Source: SMWD01 sp964629475
Lineage (GTDB): Bacteria > Pseudomonadota > Gammaproteobacteria > Steroidobacterales > GCA-2729495
Reading direction: 5' to 3'
Assembly: GCA_964629475.1 (NCBI GenBank)
Contig: CAZVQW010000002.1
Coordinates: forward strand, 62,001 to 126,000
DNA length: 64,000 nucleotides
Each line of letters opens with the position of its first letter. The first letter of the stretch is position 1. A program made the position numbers and the translations under genes. Under the pieces are notes generated by a model. The model was not told the origin of the DNA. It saw nothing but the letters and a program-made list of their open reading frames with translations, and did no database searches. Below, piece by piece: positions 50,990-60,270 of the stretch.

Positions 50990-52342
50990 TCAGGCGTTAC
51001 CCGGTAACTGCTTGCCGAGGAGCCGGTCCAGGGTATCGGCCAGATCCGGTGCTTTTAAGCGAACGTGATCGATAATTTCCTGTGCAAAGGCGTTGACCAG
51101 CATCATTCGTGCGGTTATTTCGGGCAGGCCGCGGGCACGCAGATAAAACAGGGAGTTTCGGTCGAGTTGTCCGGTCGTCGAGCCGTGGGCGCACTTGACG
51201 TCATCTGTGTAAATTTCGAGTTCAGGTTTTGTATCGACCTCGGCCTGTTCACTTAACAGCAGATTGCGGTTATTCATCTGCGCATCCGTGCCGTCGGCAC
51301 CTGAATGAACGATGATTTTGCCATTGAACACGCCGCGTGCCGTGTCGTTGAGTATGCCGCGGTAATTTTCCAGGCTCGTCGTATGCGGCGCACGATGATC
51401 GACGCGCAGGTGGTTGTCGGTATGGCGCTTGCCATTTGCCATGAACAGGCCATAGAGGTTTGCCTGAGCGCGCTCACCATACAGGTCAACTTTAAGATCG
51501 TTGCGGGCCAGTTGGCTGCCGAAATCCATGCTGATGCTATCGAAGCGGCCATTCGCGGCCACCCGAACGAGTTGATTGCCGACATGCATGGACGCAGGGC
51601 TTTCGTCCTGCAGCCTGATAAAAAACAGGTGTGCATGCTTGGCGCAGTGGATGCTGGTTACGGCATTGGTCAGGCTCTCGCCGATGCCGACATGATGTTG
51701 AACGATAGTCGCATCGGCATTGTGGCCGATGTCGATAGACAGTCGCGGCTGTACAGCGGCGGGTTGTCCGTCAGATGCGAAAACAATATGGATCGGCGCA
51801 TCAATCTTTTTATCATCAGCTACCTGGATTGCGAGGCCATCATTCAGGAATGCCGTATTCAACGCGATCATCGCATTTTGATCAATCGGTTGATCGCGGA
51901 GGATTCGCTCTCCGGTCGCTGCATCGACGGCCGAGTAGGGCGTTAGTTCAACCCCGGGATTCATTTCTGCCGTAATCGACAGGTCGCGTCGGTATAGCCC
52001 ATTGATGAATACGATCCGAATCCCGCCGTTGGTTCGCGGCAGGTCGTCGAGTAACGTATTGATGGCGCCGGCGGCTTCACTATTACCCTCATTCGTTGGC
52101 TGGTTCCGCAAGTATGTGGCGCTGCGTTCGGCGAACCCGGTCAGGTTTGTATATTTCCAGTCCTCGTCCCTCGTGCGCGGGAAACCGGTCGTGCGGAAAG
52201 CCCCGAAAGCCTTTTTTTGCAGGGGCTGCAGCCATGCCGGTGCAGTCGATGCGGGCTGCGCCAGCAGCTTCTCGAAGGCACCTTCGACGGTCTTCAGCGT
52301 CATCGCGGTGCGTGCGTCACGGTCTTGTGCGGAGGTTGTCAT
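50990..52342 (-). CDS. sufD: SUF complex subunit SufD
   Basis: The 450-aa partner of SufB in the SufBCD scaffold. The C-terminal beta-helix core carries HGSTTGQLDRNSLFYLRARGL and IRIVFINGLYRRDL earlier. It overlaps the sufC stop by ATGA, so the two are translationally coupled. Confidence 0.95.
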   Translation of the reverse strand: MTTSAQDRDARTAMTLKTVEGAFEKLLAQPASTAPAWLQPLQKKAFGAFRTTGFPRTRDEDWKYTNLTGFAERSATYLRNQPTNEGNSEAAGAINTLLDDLPRTNGGIRIVFINGLYRRDLSITAEMNPGVELTPYSAVDAATGERILRDQPIDQNAMIALNTAFLNDGLAIQVADDKKIDAPIHIVFASDGQPAAVQPRLSIDIGHNADATIVQHHVGIGESLTNAVTSIHCAKHAHLFFIRLQDESPASMHVGNQLVRVAANGRFDSISMDFGSQLARNDLKVDLYGERAQANLYGLFMANGKRHTDNHLRVDHRAPHTTSLENYRGILNDTARGVFNGKIIVHSGADGTDAQMNNRNLLLSEQAEVDTKPELEIYTDDVKCAHGSTTGQLDRNSLFYLRARGLPEITARMMLVNAFAQEIIDHVRLKAPDLADTLDRLLGKQLPGNA

Positions 52343-53103
52343 GCCACATTCGCCGCTTCGTCCAGAACCCAGTCGTATCCGCGGGCCTCTAGTTCATTAG
52401 CCAGCGTCTTGTCACCGGACTTGATGATGCGGCCGCCGGCCAGCACGTGAACGTAATCCGGCTGGATGTAATCGAGCAACCGCTGGTAATGGGTCACGAG
52501 CAGAAATGAACGGTCTTCACTGCGCAGCGCATTGACGCCGGCTGCGACGACTTTCAGCGCGTCTATGTCCAGCCCGGAGTCGGTTTCGTCGAGAATGGCG
52601 AGTTTCGGTTCGAGTACGGCCATCTGGAAGACTTCGTTACGCTTCTTTTCACCGCCCGAAAAGCCTTCATTGACGCTGCGATTCAGGAAGCTCTGGTCCA
52701 TTTGCATCAGCCGGGCTTTTTCCTTGATCAGGCGCAGGAACGTTGCCGCATCGATCTCCGTTTCGCCGCGAAATTTCTGCCGTGCGTTCAAAGCGGCCTT
52801 GAGCAGGTATGTATTGTTAACGCCCGGGATTTCAATCGGGTATTGGAAGCCGAGGAATATGCCATGCCAGGCACGCTCTTCTGGTGCCATATCGAGTAGA
52901 TCCTCGTCGAGGAAGGATACCGAACCGCTCGTGACTTCATATCCGTCGCGACCGGCCAGGATGTGGGCGAGGGTACTTTTACCCGAGCCGTTCGGACCCA
53001 TGATGGCATGCACCTCACCTGTGCCGACCGAGAGGTTCAGGCCCTTGAGGATTTCGGTATCACCTGCATTGGCATGCAGATTGTTAATATTCAGCATAGT
53101 CAT
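52339..53103 (-). CDS. sufC: SUF ATPase SufC
   Basis: A 254-aa ABC-type ATPase of the SufBCD complex: Walker A MGPNGSGKSTLAHIL, signature FSGGEKKRNEV, Walker B LAILDETDSGLDIDA. Its start lies 2 nt from the sufB stop. Confidence 0.97.
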   Translation of the reverse strand: MTMLNINNLHANAGDTEILKGLNLSVGTGEVHAIMGPNGSGKSTLAHILAGRDGYEVTSGSVSFLDEDLLDMAPEERAWHGIFLGFQYPIEIPGVNNTYLLKAALNARQKFRGETEIDAATFLRLIKEKARLMQMDQSFLNRSVNEGFSGGEKKRNEVFQMAVLEPKLAILDETDSGLDIDALKVVAAGVNALRSEDRSFLLVTHYQRLLDYIQPDYVHVLAGGRIIKSGDKTLANELEARGYDWVLDEAANVA

Positions 53104-53105
53104 GT

Positions 53106-54554
53106 TTATCCTACGGCGCCTTCGAGGCTGACATTCAGCAGCGCCTGTGCTTCGACGGCAAATTCCATCGGTAGTTCGCGAAAAACGTCTTTGCAGAATC
53201 CGTTGACGATCATGTTGACGGCATCTTCTTCGGCAAGACCGCGTTGACGGCAGTAAAAAAGCTGGTCATCGGAGATTTTTGATGTTGTCGCTTCATGCTC
53301 AACGATTGCCGTTGGATTCTTGATTTCCATATACGGGAAAGTGTGCGCACCCGACTGCTTGCCCATCAGCAGAGAATCGCACTGCGTGTGGTTGCGGGCA
53401 TTTTTCGCGCTCGAATCGACCTTGACGAGGCCGCGATATGATTGCTGCGCCCGGCCAGCTGAAATACCTTTGGAGACGATCGTGCTGCGTGAGTTGGCGC
53501 CGATATGGATCATCTTTGTCCCGGTATCGGCCTGTTGCAGATTATTGGTTACGGCGACTGAGTAAAATTCACCGACCGAGTTTTTGCCGCGCAAGATGCA
53601 GCTCGGGTATTTCCATGTGATCGCCGAACCCGCTTCGACCTGGGTCCAGGAGACTTTCGAATTGGCACCACGGCAGTCAGCACGCTTCGTGACGAAGTTG
53701 TAGATGCCGCCACGACCTTCCTCGTCACCCGGATACCAGTTCTGCACGGTCGAGTATTTGATTTCCGCATCTTTGAGTGTAATGAGTTCGACGACGGCTG
53801 CATGCAGTTGATTCTCGTCGCGCATTGGCGCTGTGCAGCCTTCCAGGTAGCTGACATGGCTGCCTTCATCGGCAATGATCAGCGTACGCTCGAACTGGCC
53901 GGTCTTGGCTTCGTTGATACGGAAATAGGTCGACAGTTCCATCGGGCAGCGAACACCCTTCGGGATGTAGACGAACGATCCGTCCGTGAATACCGCCGAA
54001 TTCAGTGCTGCGAAGAAGTTATCGCGATAGGGAACGACGGTGCCGAGATATTGCTCGACAAGTTCCGGATAGTCTTTGACGGCATCGGAAAACGGGCAGA
54101 AAATCACGCCCGCATCGGCCAGCTTGTCACGGAATGTCGTCGTCACCGAAACGCTGTCAAATACAGCATCGACTGCGACACCGGCCAGTGCGGCACGCTC
54201 GTGTAACGGTATGCCGAGCTTGTCGTAGGTCTCGAGGAGCTTCGGGTCGACCTCGTCGAGGCTCTTGGGCCCGTCATCGCTCTTCCTGGGCGCGGAATAG
54301 TATGAAATATCCTGATAATCGATCGGCTCGACGTTCAGTTTGGCCCAGTTTGGTTCGCGTAACGTCAGCCAGTAGCGGTATGCCTTCAGCCTCCAGTCGA
54401 GCAGGAACTGCGGCTCGCCTTTCTTGCGTGAGATCAGGCTAATAACATCTTCGTCGAGTCCGGGCGGAACCGTATCGCTCTCGATGTCGGTCACGAACCC
54501 GTGTCGATACTTCTTGTCGACGAGTTTTTCTACATCACTCTTTTTCGTGGACAT
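53106..54554 (-). CDS. sufB: SUF scaffold protein SufB
   Basis: The 482-aa scaffold on which the cluster is built. It carries YIPKGVRCPMELSTYFRIN, KYPSCILRG, HTQCDSLLMG and the C-terminal HEATTSKISDDQLFYCRQRGL. ATG 54554 starts MSTKKSDVEKLVDK; an upstream ATG nine codons earlier is possible but less like the family. First structural gene after sufR, 39 nt downstream. Confidence 0.96.
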   Translation of the reverse strand: MSTKKSDVEKLVDKKYRHGFVTDIESDTVPPGLDEDVISLISRKKGEPQFLLDWRLKAYRYWLTLREPNWAKLNVEPIDYQDISYYSAPRKSDDGPKSLDEVDPKLLETYDKLGIPLHERAALAGVAVDAVFDSVSVTTTFRDKLADAGVIFCPFSDAVKDYPELVEQYLGTVVPYRDNFFAALNSAVFTDGSFVYIPKGVRCPMELSTYFRINEAKTGQFERTLIIADEGSHVSYLEGCTAPMRDENQLHAAVVELITLKDAEIKYSTVQNWYPGDEEGRGGIYNFVTKRADCRGANSKVSWTQVEAGSAITWKYPSCILRGKNSVGEFYSVAVTNNLQQADTGTKMIHIGANSRSTIVSKGISAGRAQQSYRGLVKVDSSAKNARNHTQCDSLLMGKQSGAHTFPYMEIKNPTAIVEHEATTSKISDDQLFYCRQRGLAEEDAVNMIVNGFCKDVFRELPMEFAVEAQALLNVSLEGAVG

Positions 54555-54593
54555 TGTGTTGTTCCATGTCTGGTACGCCAACCCGTAAGCCGG

Positions 54594-55058
54594 TCAGCTT
54601 GAATGCGTCCCGTGTTCTGCGTCGTTCCCCGTCAGGTTGAGTGCAGGGAAATCCGTGCGCGGCTGGCCGAGATCGGCCAGGGTGATGTCCGACAGTGCGA
54701 TGCGGATCGCGCCGTTGATTTTCTGCCATGCACCGCCGACCTGGCACATTGGTTCGAGTTCGCAGCTACCGTCATCTGTGCTGCATTCAGTGATGGCCAC
54801 GGGTCCTTCGAGTGCATCGAGAATTTCCGCGGTCGTAATCGATTCGGGATTGCGAGTCAGCCGGTAGCCGCCATCCGTGCCACGGGCCGAATCGACGAGA
54901 CCGGACCTGGCAAGCACCTTCAGCAACTTCTGCGCGGTTGGCTGGGACACATGGGTGCCGGCGGCAATCTCCGAGGCCGAGCATAAGCGACGCTCCTGGC
55001 TCGCCAGGAAGACGAGGATCAGGGTGCCATAATCGGTCAATCTGCTGATTCGAAACAC
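54594..55058 (-). CDS. sufR: Rrf2-family regulator of the suf operon
   Basis: A 154-aa winged-helix sensor of the IscR/SufR group. N-terminal DNA-binding part (ISRLTDYGTLILVFLA, SASEIAAGTHVSQPTAQKLLK) and three cluster cysteines C92, C99, C105 (ECSTDDGSCELEPMC), close to the Cx5-6Cx5C of IscR. GTG start. An IscR-type palindrome lies 19 nt upstream, suggesting that it controls its own operon according to iron-sulfur status. Confidence 0.92.
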   Translation of the reverse strand: MFRISRLTDYGTLILVFLASQERRLCSASEIAAGTHVSQPTAQKLLKVLARSGLVDSARGTDGGYRLTRNPESITTAEILDALEGPVAITECSTDDGSCELEPMCQVGGAWQKINGAIRIALSDITLADLGQPRTDFPALNLTGNDAEHGTHSS

Positions 55059-55076
55059 ATTCGGGTCCGTGGTGAA

Positions 55077-55100
55077 ATTAGGACTATTTTAGTCCAGTAT
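55077..55100 (-). promoter_or_regulatory. IscR type 1-like operator before sufR
   Basis: On the minus strand this reads ATACTGGACTAAAATAGTCC followed by TAAT. Its core GACTAAAATAGTC is an exact fit to the centre of the IscR type 1 consensus (GACTRWWWYAGTC); the outer half-sites fit partly. TAAAAT in the centre could also be the -10, so a bound regulator would block RNA polymerase. Confidence 0.75.
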
Positions 55101-55221
55101 GGCCCGCGAGTGAATAGCTGCAATGCTTTGATACAATCAAATGTTGCTTCGCAGGAGTTCGGATTACACGTATATTCGGTGTCCGGCACCGGTTGGAAAT
55201 TTGCCCTGGAGTCTGAAAAAT

Positions 55222-55851
55222 ATGCTGAAACGGATTTCGATCCTGCTGATGTTTCTCGCGGCATTTTCTGTGTCGTGGCTTGCCATGGCCGGGCAGGAGT
55301 CGTCGCCGCACGAGATCATAGAGACGGCCGCGCACTCGATGGCTGAGCAAATGAAGGGCCGTAAGGACTATCTGGATGAGAATCGGGATGAACTCTATGC
55401 GCTGATTAACGAGATCCTGGTGCCGCATTTTGATATTCGCTATGCCGGCTATCTCGTGCTCGGCAAGCACTGGAAGCCCGCGACGAAGGAGCAGCGAAAC
55501 CGGTTCATTGATGTGTTCTATGAGTTTCTGCTACAGAGTTATGCCAACGGTGTGCTGAGGCTGGAGGAAGACTCGGTCATCGTCTATCCGGTCGAAGCCG
55601 GCGACGATGACAAGCGCATAATCGTCAAGACGGAAATGCGCATGGATGATGGTTCGCTGGTACCAATTAACTACAGCATGCGTAAATCGAAAGCGGGATG
55701 GCGTGTGTACGACGTACGTATCGAAGGTGTGTCGTATATCCAGAACTACCGAAATCAGTTTAATGCAGAGATCGGCGAGTTGGGGATCGAGGCAGTTATC
55801 GAACGACTGCAGTCAGAAACGATCAAGGCTGTGGGAGCGACAGAGTCCTAG
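55222..55851 (+). CDS. mlaC: Phospholipid-binding protein MlaC
   Basis: A 209-aa periplasmic carrier that moves phospholipids between MlaA in the outer membrane and the MlaFEDB complex. Signal peptide (SILLMFLAAFSVSWLAMAGQ), then PHFDIRYAGYLVLGKHW, RFIDVFYEFLLQSYANGVL and YQNYRNQF-like SYIQNYRNQFN. GGAG at 10 nt favours ATG 55222 over 55141. It converges with mlaA; mlaD/E/F are not here. Confidence 0.92.
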   Translation: MLKRISILLMFLAAFSVSWLAMAGQESSPHEIIETAAHSMAEQMKGRKDYLDENRDELYALINEILVPHFDIRYAGYLVLGKHWKPATKEQRNRFIDVFYEFLLQSYANGVLRLEEDSVIVYPVEAGDDDKRIIVKTEMRMDDGSLVPINYSMRKSKAGWRVYDVRIEGVSYIQNYRNQFNAEIGELGIEAVIERLQSETIKAVGATES

Positions 55852-55858
55852 CGGAATG

Positions 55859-56638
55859 CTATCCGTCATCGAAGTCATCTGTAAACTCTTCGTCCTCAAA
55901 ATCGGATTCGAACTCATCTTCAGGTGGATTGCCGTCATATAAACGGTACTCGCGATTTTGTATGTAAGCGTCGCGGACAAATGCATACCGGTCAAACGCA
56001 CGCTCAATTTCTTTATCGATACCGATCAGGTTAGAGCGCCTGTTAATCAGCCAAACGATATTGAGTTTGGTTTGCACACTGCTGCTAAACATCTGGAACT
56101 GCGGGTTGACGTAGAGCCCGGCCAGGTCGCCGGCGCCTGAGCGAATGGTTTTCGGCCCGAAAATAGGCACCATGATGTACGGGCCCTGTGGTACGCCCCA
56201 GACTCCGAGTGTCTGACCGAAGTCCTCATCGTGTTTGACCAGTCCGGCATCGGTTGCCGGATCCAGGAAACCGAGAAGGCCGATCGTCGTATTCATGGCG
56301 AGCCGCGCGGTATCCAGTCCGGCCTGTTTGAATTTGCCCTGTAAAGCTGCATTGATGATATCGACCGGATACGAGAGATTATCGAAAAAATTGGTGACAC
56401 CGGTGCGAATGACTGCCGGGAAAACAAACTGATAGCCCTTGGCCACCGGGCGTATGGCGTATTTATCCGCAAGCTCATTGAAGCGGAATATTGATCGATT
56501 GACCGGTTCGAACGGGTCCATAACGTCGCCCTGTTCGACAGTCTGTTGCGATGCGCAACCGGACATGACGATCAGGCAGGCAACGAGACCTGTCAGCCCG
56601 GCAAGGTGTCTGAGTGCTGCCGGGCCGATCATGGCCAT
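55859..56638 (-). CDS. mlaA: Outer-membrane lipoprotein MlaA (VacJ)
   Basis: A 259-aa lipoprotein that removes surface phospholipids. Lipobox VMSGC with Cys at 28; then DPFEPVNRSIFRFNELADKY, NFFDNLSYPVDIINA, DFGQTLGVWGVPQGPYIMVP and the late YVNPQ. It ends in a strongly acidic tail (FEDEEFTDDFDDG). Its start overlaps the stop of the protease gene by one base. Confidence 0.94.
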   Translation of the reverse strand: MAMIGPAALRHLAGLTGLVACLIVMSGCASQQTVEQGDVMDPFEPVNRSIFRFNELADKYAIRPVAKGYQFVFPAVIRTGVTNFFDNLSYPVDIINAALQGKFKQAGLDTARLAMNTTIGLLGFLDPATDAGLVKHDEDFGQTLGVWGVPQGPYIMVPIFGPKTIRSGAGDLAGLYVNPQFQMFSSSVQTKLNIVWLINRRSNLIGIDKEIERAFDRYAFVRDAYIQNREYRLYDGNPPEDEFESDFEDEEFTDDFDDG

Positions 56639-58101
56639 TACTTGCGGCCCTTGGCCTGTCGTTTCGGCATGTATTCGTGGATTTGGGCGAGGCGAGAGCG
56701 AAAACGTGCTTTCTGGACAGGATCGAGCCCGGGGATGCTGAGCGCCAGCACCAGTTGATCCGACGCCATGACCAGGTCGCCGCTGAGCAGATGGTATTCG
56801 GCCATGTAGTAGTGGGCGTCGGCCGTGTCGCCGGCGGCGCTGGCCGCAAGCGCTATCTGCCGGACTTGTTCGGCGGTTGGTGGAACCTGGTTGTAGAGAT
56901 CCAGCAGGATGCGATGTGCCTCTTTATTCTTATGATTTTGCATCAGCGCTTCGGCATAGCGGATTGTGAGCGGTATGTTGCGGGGGAATAGTTCGTTGGC
57001 TTTCTCCAGCGTCGCCATGGCGCCTTGACTGTCGCCGCTCGCAGTCTGTACGGCGGCATATCCGGTATGGAAATGAATAATACCTTCGTGTCCTGACATC
57101 AATGCGGCGAATGCCTGTTTTGCTTCCTCGTAGCGTCCGAGTTCGGTGAGCGCCAGTGCTATACCGTATTGAGTACCGATATTCCCGGCATCATCGGGTC
57201 TGTCCTCGTTTGCGCGAAAATGTGCCAGGGCTTTTTCCGGTGTCGAACTACTCAGAAACCGTATGCGGGCCCGGGTCAGGCTATAGCCGATTGAATCCTG
57301 AACGTCGCCAACAACAACGCCGGACAGGCGCGAGCGCGTTTCGGCAATTCGGTTGATGGTGACCGGATGCGTGCGCAGAAATTCGGGTGCCTGGTAGCCT
57401 GCACCTGACTGCCGGGCCAGAGTGGAAAAGAAATCCGGCATTCCGTACGGATCAAACCCGGAGGAGATGAGCAGTCCGATGCCGACCCGGTCCGCTTCGT
57501 ATTCATTTTCGCGCGTAAAATTGATTTGCTGCTGAATCGCCATGCTCTGCGCGCCGGCTACACCGCCGGCCATGACATCGGCTTCGCCGGTTACGGCGCC
57601 AAGCAGAATTGCGCCGAGCATTGCAGCCATATTCAGAATACCGGCTTGCTTATTAGCGTATATCGCGCGCGAGATATGCCGTTGGGTGACATGAGAGATC
57701 TCGTGCGCCAGCACTCCGGCCAGTTCGCTTTCGTTGCTCGTTGCCAGCAGCAGCCCGTTGTGGACGCCTATATAACCACCGGGCAATGCGAATGCATTGA
57801 TAGTCGGTTCGTCGATGACGAAAAACTGGAACCGGAAGTCTCCATCCCGGGCATTGGCCGCAACGCGCTGGCCGACGGTCTGAATGTATTCCTGGATCTC
57901 GGGATCCGTCACGACGTTGCCGGCATCACGCAGGCTCTTGTAAATCGAGCGACCGATAATTTTTTCCTGCTCCTTCGACAGGACCGAATCAGCCGGACTG
58001 CCGATATCCGGCAGATTGTCGTCCACGGCCAGCGCCGGCTGGAACAACAGTGCCAGCAGGACGGCGATTACCGTGGTGTTGCGTATGATCGTGCCAGACA
58101 A
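56638..58101 (-). CDS. bepA: M48 metalloprotease with TPR (BepA-like)
   Basis: A 487-aa periplasmic protease. Signal peptide (VLLALLFQPALAVDD), M48 domain with zinc motif AHEISHV (about 132-138) and the third ligand in ENEYEADRVG, then a C-terminal TPR region (about 310-487: YEEAKQAFAALMSG, ATLEKANELFP). This is the architecture of BepA, which checks LptD and BAM assembly. The location next to mlaA fits an envelope-quality role. Confidence 0.92.
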   Translation of the reverse strand: MSGTIIRNTTVIAVLLALLFQPALAVDDNLPDIGSPADSVLSKEQEKIIGRSIYKSLRDAGNVVTDPEIQEYIQTVGQRVAANARDGDFRFQFFVIDEPTINAFALPGGYIGVHNGLLLATSNESELAGVLAHEISHVTQRHISRAIYANKQAGILNMAAMLGAILLGAVTGEADVMAGGVAGAQSMAIQQQINFTRENEYEADRVGIGLLISSGFDPYGMPDFFSTLARQSGAGYQAPEFLRTHPVTINRIAETRSRLSGVVVGDVQDSIGYSLTRARIRFLSSSTPEKALAHFRANEDRPDDAGNIGTQYGIALALTELGRYEEAKQAFAALMSGHEGIIHFHTGYAAVQTASGDSQGAMATLEKANELFPRNIPLTIRYAEALMQNHKNKEAHRILLDLYNQVPPTAEQVRQIALAASAAGDTADAHYYMAEYHLLSGDLVMASDQLVLALSIPGLDPVQKARFRSRLAQIHEYMPKRQAKGRK

Positions 58102-58104
58102 AGT

Positions 58105-58572
58105 TTACAAATCCTTCACGGCGTCGAGTACTGCCTCGACATGTCCTTTGACTTTAACCTTACGCCATTCGTTCCGCAGTTTGCCCCGTTCGTCGATCAG
58201 AAACGTGCTGCGCTCGATACCCATGTACTTGCGGCCGTACATATTCTTTTCCTTGATGACGTCGAAAGCTTTGCAGGCTTTCTCATCCGGATCGGATAGC
58301 AGGTCAAAAGGAAAGCTGTATTTTTCCTTAAATCGTTCGTGCGAAGCCAGTGAATCGCGCGAGATGCCGAGCACAATTGTGTTCCTGCGTTTGAATTTGA
58401 GGTGCTGAGCCTTGAATTCACAACTTTCTTTCGTGCAGCCTGATGTGTTGTCTTTCGGATAAAAATAAATCACGACATTGCTGCCGCGCAGGTCTTTCAG
58501 TGCGATCTCTTGCCCGCCTGTCGCGGGAAGTTTGATATTCGGCGCCACGCGCCCGATCTGTACATTACTCAA
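58105..58572 (-). CDS. bcp: Thioredoxin-dependent thiol peroxidase (Bcp)
   Basis: A 155-aa peroxiredoxin. The peroxidatic C46 and resolving C51 lie in DNTSGCTKESCEF, and YFYPKD precedes them. R-containing VLGISRDSLASHERFKEKY follows. It reduces peroxides and is near gcvR and bepA in the same direction. Confidence 0.95.
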   Translation of the reverse strand: MSNVQIGRVAPNIKLPATGGQEIALKDLRGSNVVIYFYPKDNTSGCTKESCEFKAQHLKFKRRNTIVLGISRDSLASHERFKEKYSFPFDLLSDPDEKACKAFDVIKEKNMYGRKYMGIERSTFLIDERGKLRNEWRKVKVKGHVEAVLDAVKDL

Positions 58573-58628
58573 TGGTCTCAGGTCCTTGTTTGACTGGTCT
58601 TGTTGATTGATGCGCGCGGCGCACCGGT

Positions 58629-59216
58629 TCAGCGAGCGGCTGGCTCCATGATCGCGTCGAGGTTCTCGGTATCGCAGAATTCGAGAAATTCTTCGCGCAG
58701 GGTGGAAAGTTGTATATCTGCGGGAATATTAACGGTCATCTGGATGCTGAACATCGGTGCGCCGGTATGTGGAGCATTGTATCGACGGGTATTGAGTTCG
58801 GCGATTTCCAGATCGCGGGCGGCAAAGAAGTTCGACAACCCGAGCACGATACCTTCGTGGTCGAGGCTGACGACGTCGATGACGTAGGGTGCGGCCACCA
58901 CATCGGTGCGAGGCGCACTGTCGCGAACCGTGACCGTCATTTCGCCGCTACTTTGCAGCGCATCGAGTTTTTTGCGGATTTTTGCGACCGAGTGCCAGTT
59001 GCCGGAAACCAGCATCAAAACCGCGAACTCCGATCCCAGCGCGATCATTCGGCTCACCAGAATGTTCCCGGCGGCGTCGGTGACAATCTTGCTCAGATCG
59101 CGAATGAGGCCGGCCCGATCGGGGCCGATTACGGTGATCGCCAGTTGCTTATTCAGCGAGGGCTTAATTGACGAAGTCTTATCCACGGACGGCTTTTCCA
59201 CTGGGGGTTTTTCCAC
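58629..59216 (-). CDS. gcvR: GcvR-like double-ACT regulator
   Basis: A 195-aa protein with two ACT domains: LAITVIGPDRAGLIRDLSKIV (about 25-100) and YVIDVVSLDHEGIVLGLSNFF (about 110-190). GcvR binds glycine and holds the activator GcvA inactive at the glycine-cleavage operon in E. coli; family position next to bcp and dapA is conserved. Before the first ACT domain is a short PVEKP-type repeat that may not be translated if a later start is used. No gcv genes are here. Confidence 0.88.
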   Translation of the reverse strand: MEKPPVEKPSVDKTSSIKPSLNKQLAITVIGPDRAGLIRDLSKIVTDAAGNILVSRMIALGSEFAVLMLVSGNWHSVAKIRKKLDALQSSGEMTVTVRDSAPRTDVVAAPYVIDVVSLDHEGIVLGLSNFFAARDLEIAELNTRRYNAPHTGAPMFSIQMTVNIPADIQLSTLREEFLEFCDTENLDAIMEPAAR

Positions 59217-59367
59217 TGAAGTGATTCTCTTGCTGTGCTGAAGGGTTGGCAGACAGTAACTATACCGTGATCAAAGCAATGCAGCGATTCTTGCGAATTG
59301 GCCGGAGCGTCAGTACCATCGCCGCTCTGCTAGCCACTCGTACACCGGCCTGTCTGGTCTGCCCATC

Positions 59368-59771
59368 ATGCTCAAAGGAAGTCTCGTCGCCCTGGTTACC
59401 CCGATGTCCATGGACGGTCGGATCGATTATGAGTGCCTGGAACGCCTGATCGACTGGCAGGTCGAGCAGGGCTCGGATGCACTGGTGATTGCCGGTACGA
59501 CGGGTGAGTCGGCCACATTGTCGAAAACCGAGCATGTCGACCTGGTTCGCCGGTCAACCGAAATCGCCGCCGGACGGATACCGATAATCGCCGGGACCGG
59601 GTCGAATTCGACGCAGCAAACGATCGACCTGTCGCTCGAAGTGGGTGCATTCGGCATCGATGGGTACCTGGTGGTGACGCCTTACTACAACAAGCCGACC
59701 CAGGAAGGGCTGTTTCAGCATTTTCGGGCCATTGCCGACGCGGTCGAGAAACCGCTCATACTGTACAACGT
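59368..59771 (+). CDS. dapA: Dihydrodipicolinate synthase, 3' part lost in gap
   Basis: Condenses pyruvate and aspartate semialdehyde in lysine and diaminopimelate synthesis. About 135 residues are visible: MLKGSLVALVTPM, the catalytic Thr pair in AGTTGESATL (44-45), and ILYNV with the catalytic Tyr (about 134) just before the gap. The Schiff-base lysine and the remaining 155 or so residues are in the gap. The open frame that continues after it is a different protein. Confidence 0.95.
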
Positions 59772-59871
59772 NNNNNNNNNNNNNNNNNNNNNNNNNNNNN
59801 NNNNNNNNNNNNNNNNNNNNNNNNNNNNNNNNNNNNNNNNNNNNNNNNNNNNNNNNNNNNNNNNNNNNNNN
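59772..59871. other. Assembly gap (100 N), dapA to next gene
   Basis: Exactly 100 N. The missing DNA must hold the end of dapA and the start of the next gene, which is several hundred bases. Confidence 0.99.
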
Positions 59872-60015
59872 ATTGATCCCTTGCGCGTGCCGGACGATCT
59901 GGATCAGCCTGACCGGACGGCAGGACTGGTGATCCCCGAGTTGTCGCCGAACGCGGAAAAACGCGAGCAGGGCGGTCCGTGCCTGGAGGAGCCGCCGGAC
60001 TACTTCGGGCGTTAA
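59872..60015 (+). CDS. bamC: BamC-like lipoprotein, C-terminal fragment
   Basis: The last 47 residues of a protein that begins in the gap. PLRVPDDLDQPDRTAGLVIPEL resembles the unstructured N-terminal segment of BamC, which binds BamD, and bamC normally follows dapA. Here the protein stops soon after this segment (DYFGR), so the two globular helix-grip domains of BamC are missing. BamC in E. coli has about 340 residues. The assignment rests on one short motif and on position. Confidence 0.5.
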   Translation: MDPLRVPDDLDQPDRTAGLVIPELSPNAEKREQGGPCLEEPPDYFGR

Positions 60016-60100
60016 TTTCCGGGCCCGATTGAATGGCGGCAAGGGCTGGGTTAACCTTCTGCGCCCTCAGGGGTAGCCCGACAAACCAATGCATCAGTCA

Positions 60101-60191
60101 GGAGAGGTGGCCGAGTGGTCGAAGGCGCTTGCTTGGAAAGCAAGTGTACGGTAACCCCGTACCGCGGGTTCGAATCCCGCTCTCTCCGCCA
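60101..60191 (+). tRNA. tRNA-Ser (anticodon GGA)
   Basis: A 91-nt class II tRNA with encoded CCA. Acceptor GGAGAGG/TCTCTCC, D arm TGGCCGAGTGG, anticodon stem CTTGC/GCAAG with loop TTGGAAA (anticodon GGA), variable arm TACGG/CCGTA and T arm GCGGGTTCGAATCCCGC. It reads UCC and UCU. Confidence 0.96.
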
Positions 60192-60195
60192 TAAT

Positions 60196-60223
60196 AAAAA
60201 CGGGCCCGAATGGGCCCGTTTTT
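60196..60223 (+). terminator. Rho-independent terminator after tRNA-Ser
   Basis: AAAAACGGGCCC-GAAT-GGGCCCGTTTTT: a 7-bp GC stem (CGGGCCC, 60201-60207, with GGGCCCG, 60212-60218), a 4-nt loop and five Ts. It starts 4 nt after the tRNA end and separates it from the SRP RNA gene. Confidence 0.92.
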
Positions 60224-60270
60224 ATCCGGAAGGCTTGCCGAACGGGCCGCTTCCGCATACCCTTTCATCT

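Noticed and set aside
59368..60015. One continuous DapA of 215 residues
   Set aside because: The frame is kept only by the N filler; the part after the gap does not match DapA.
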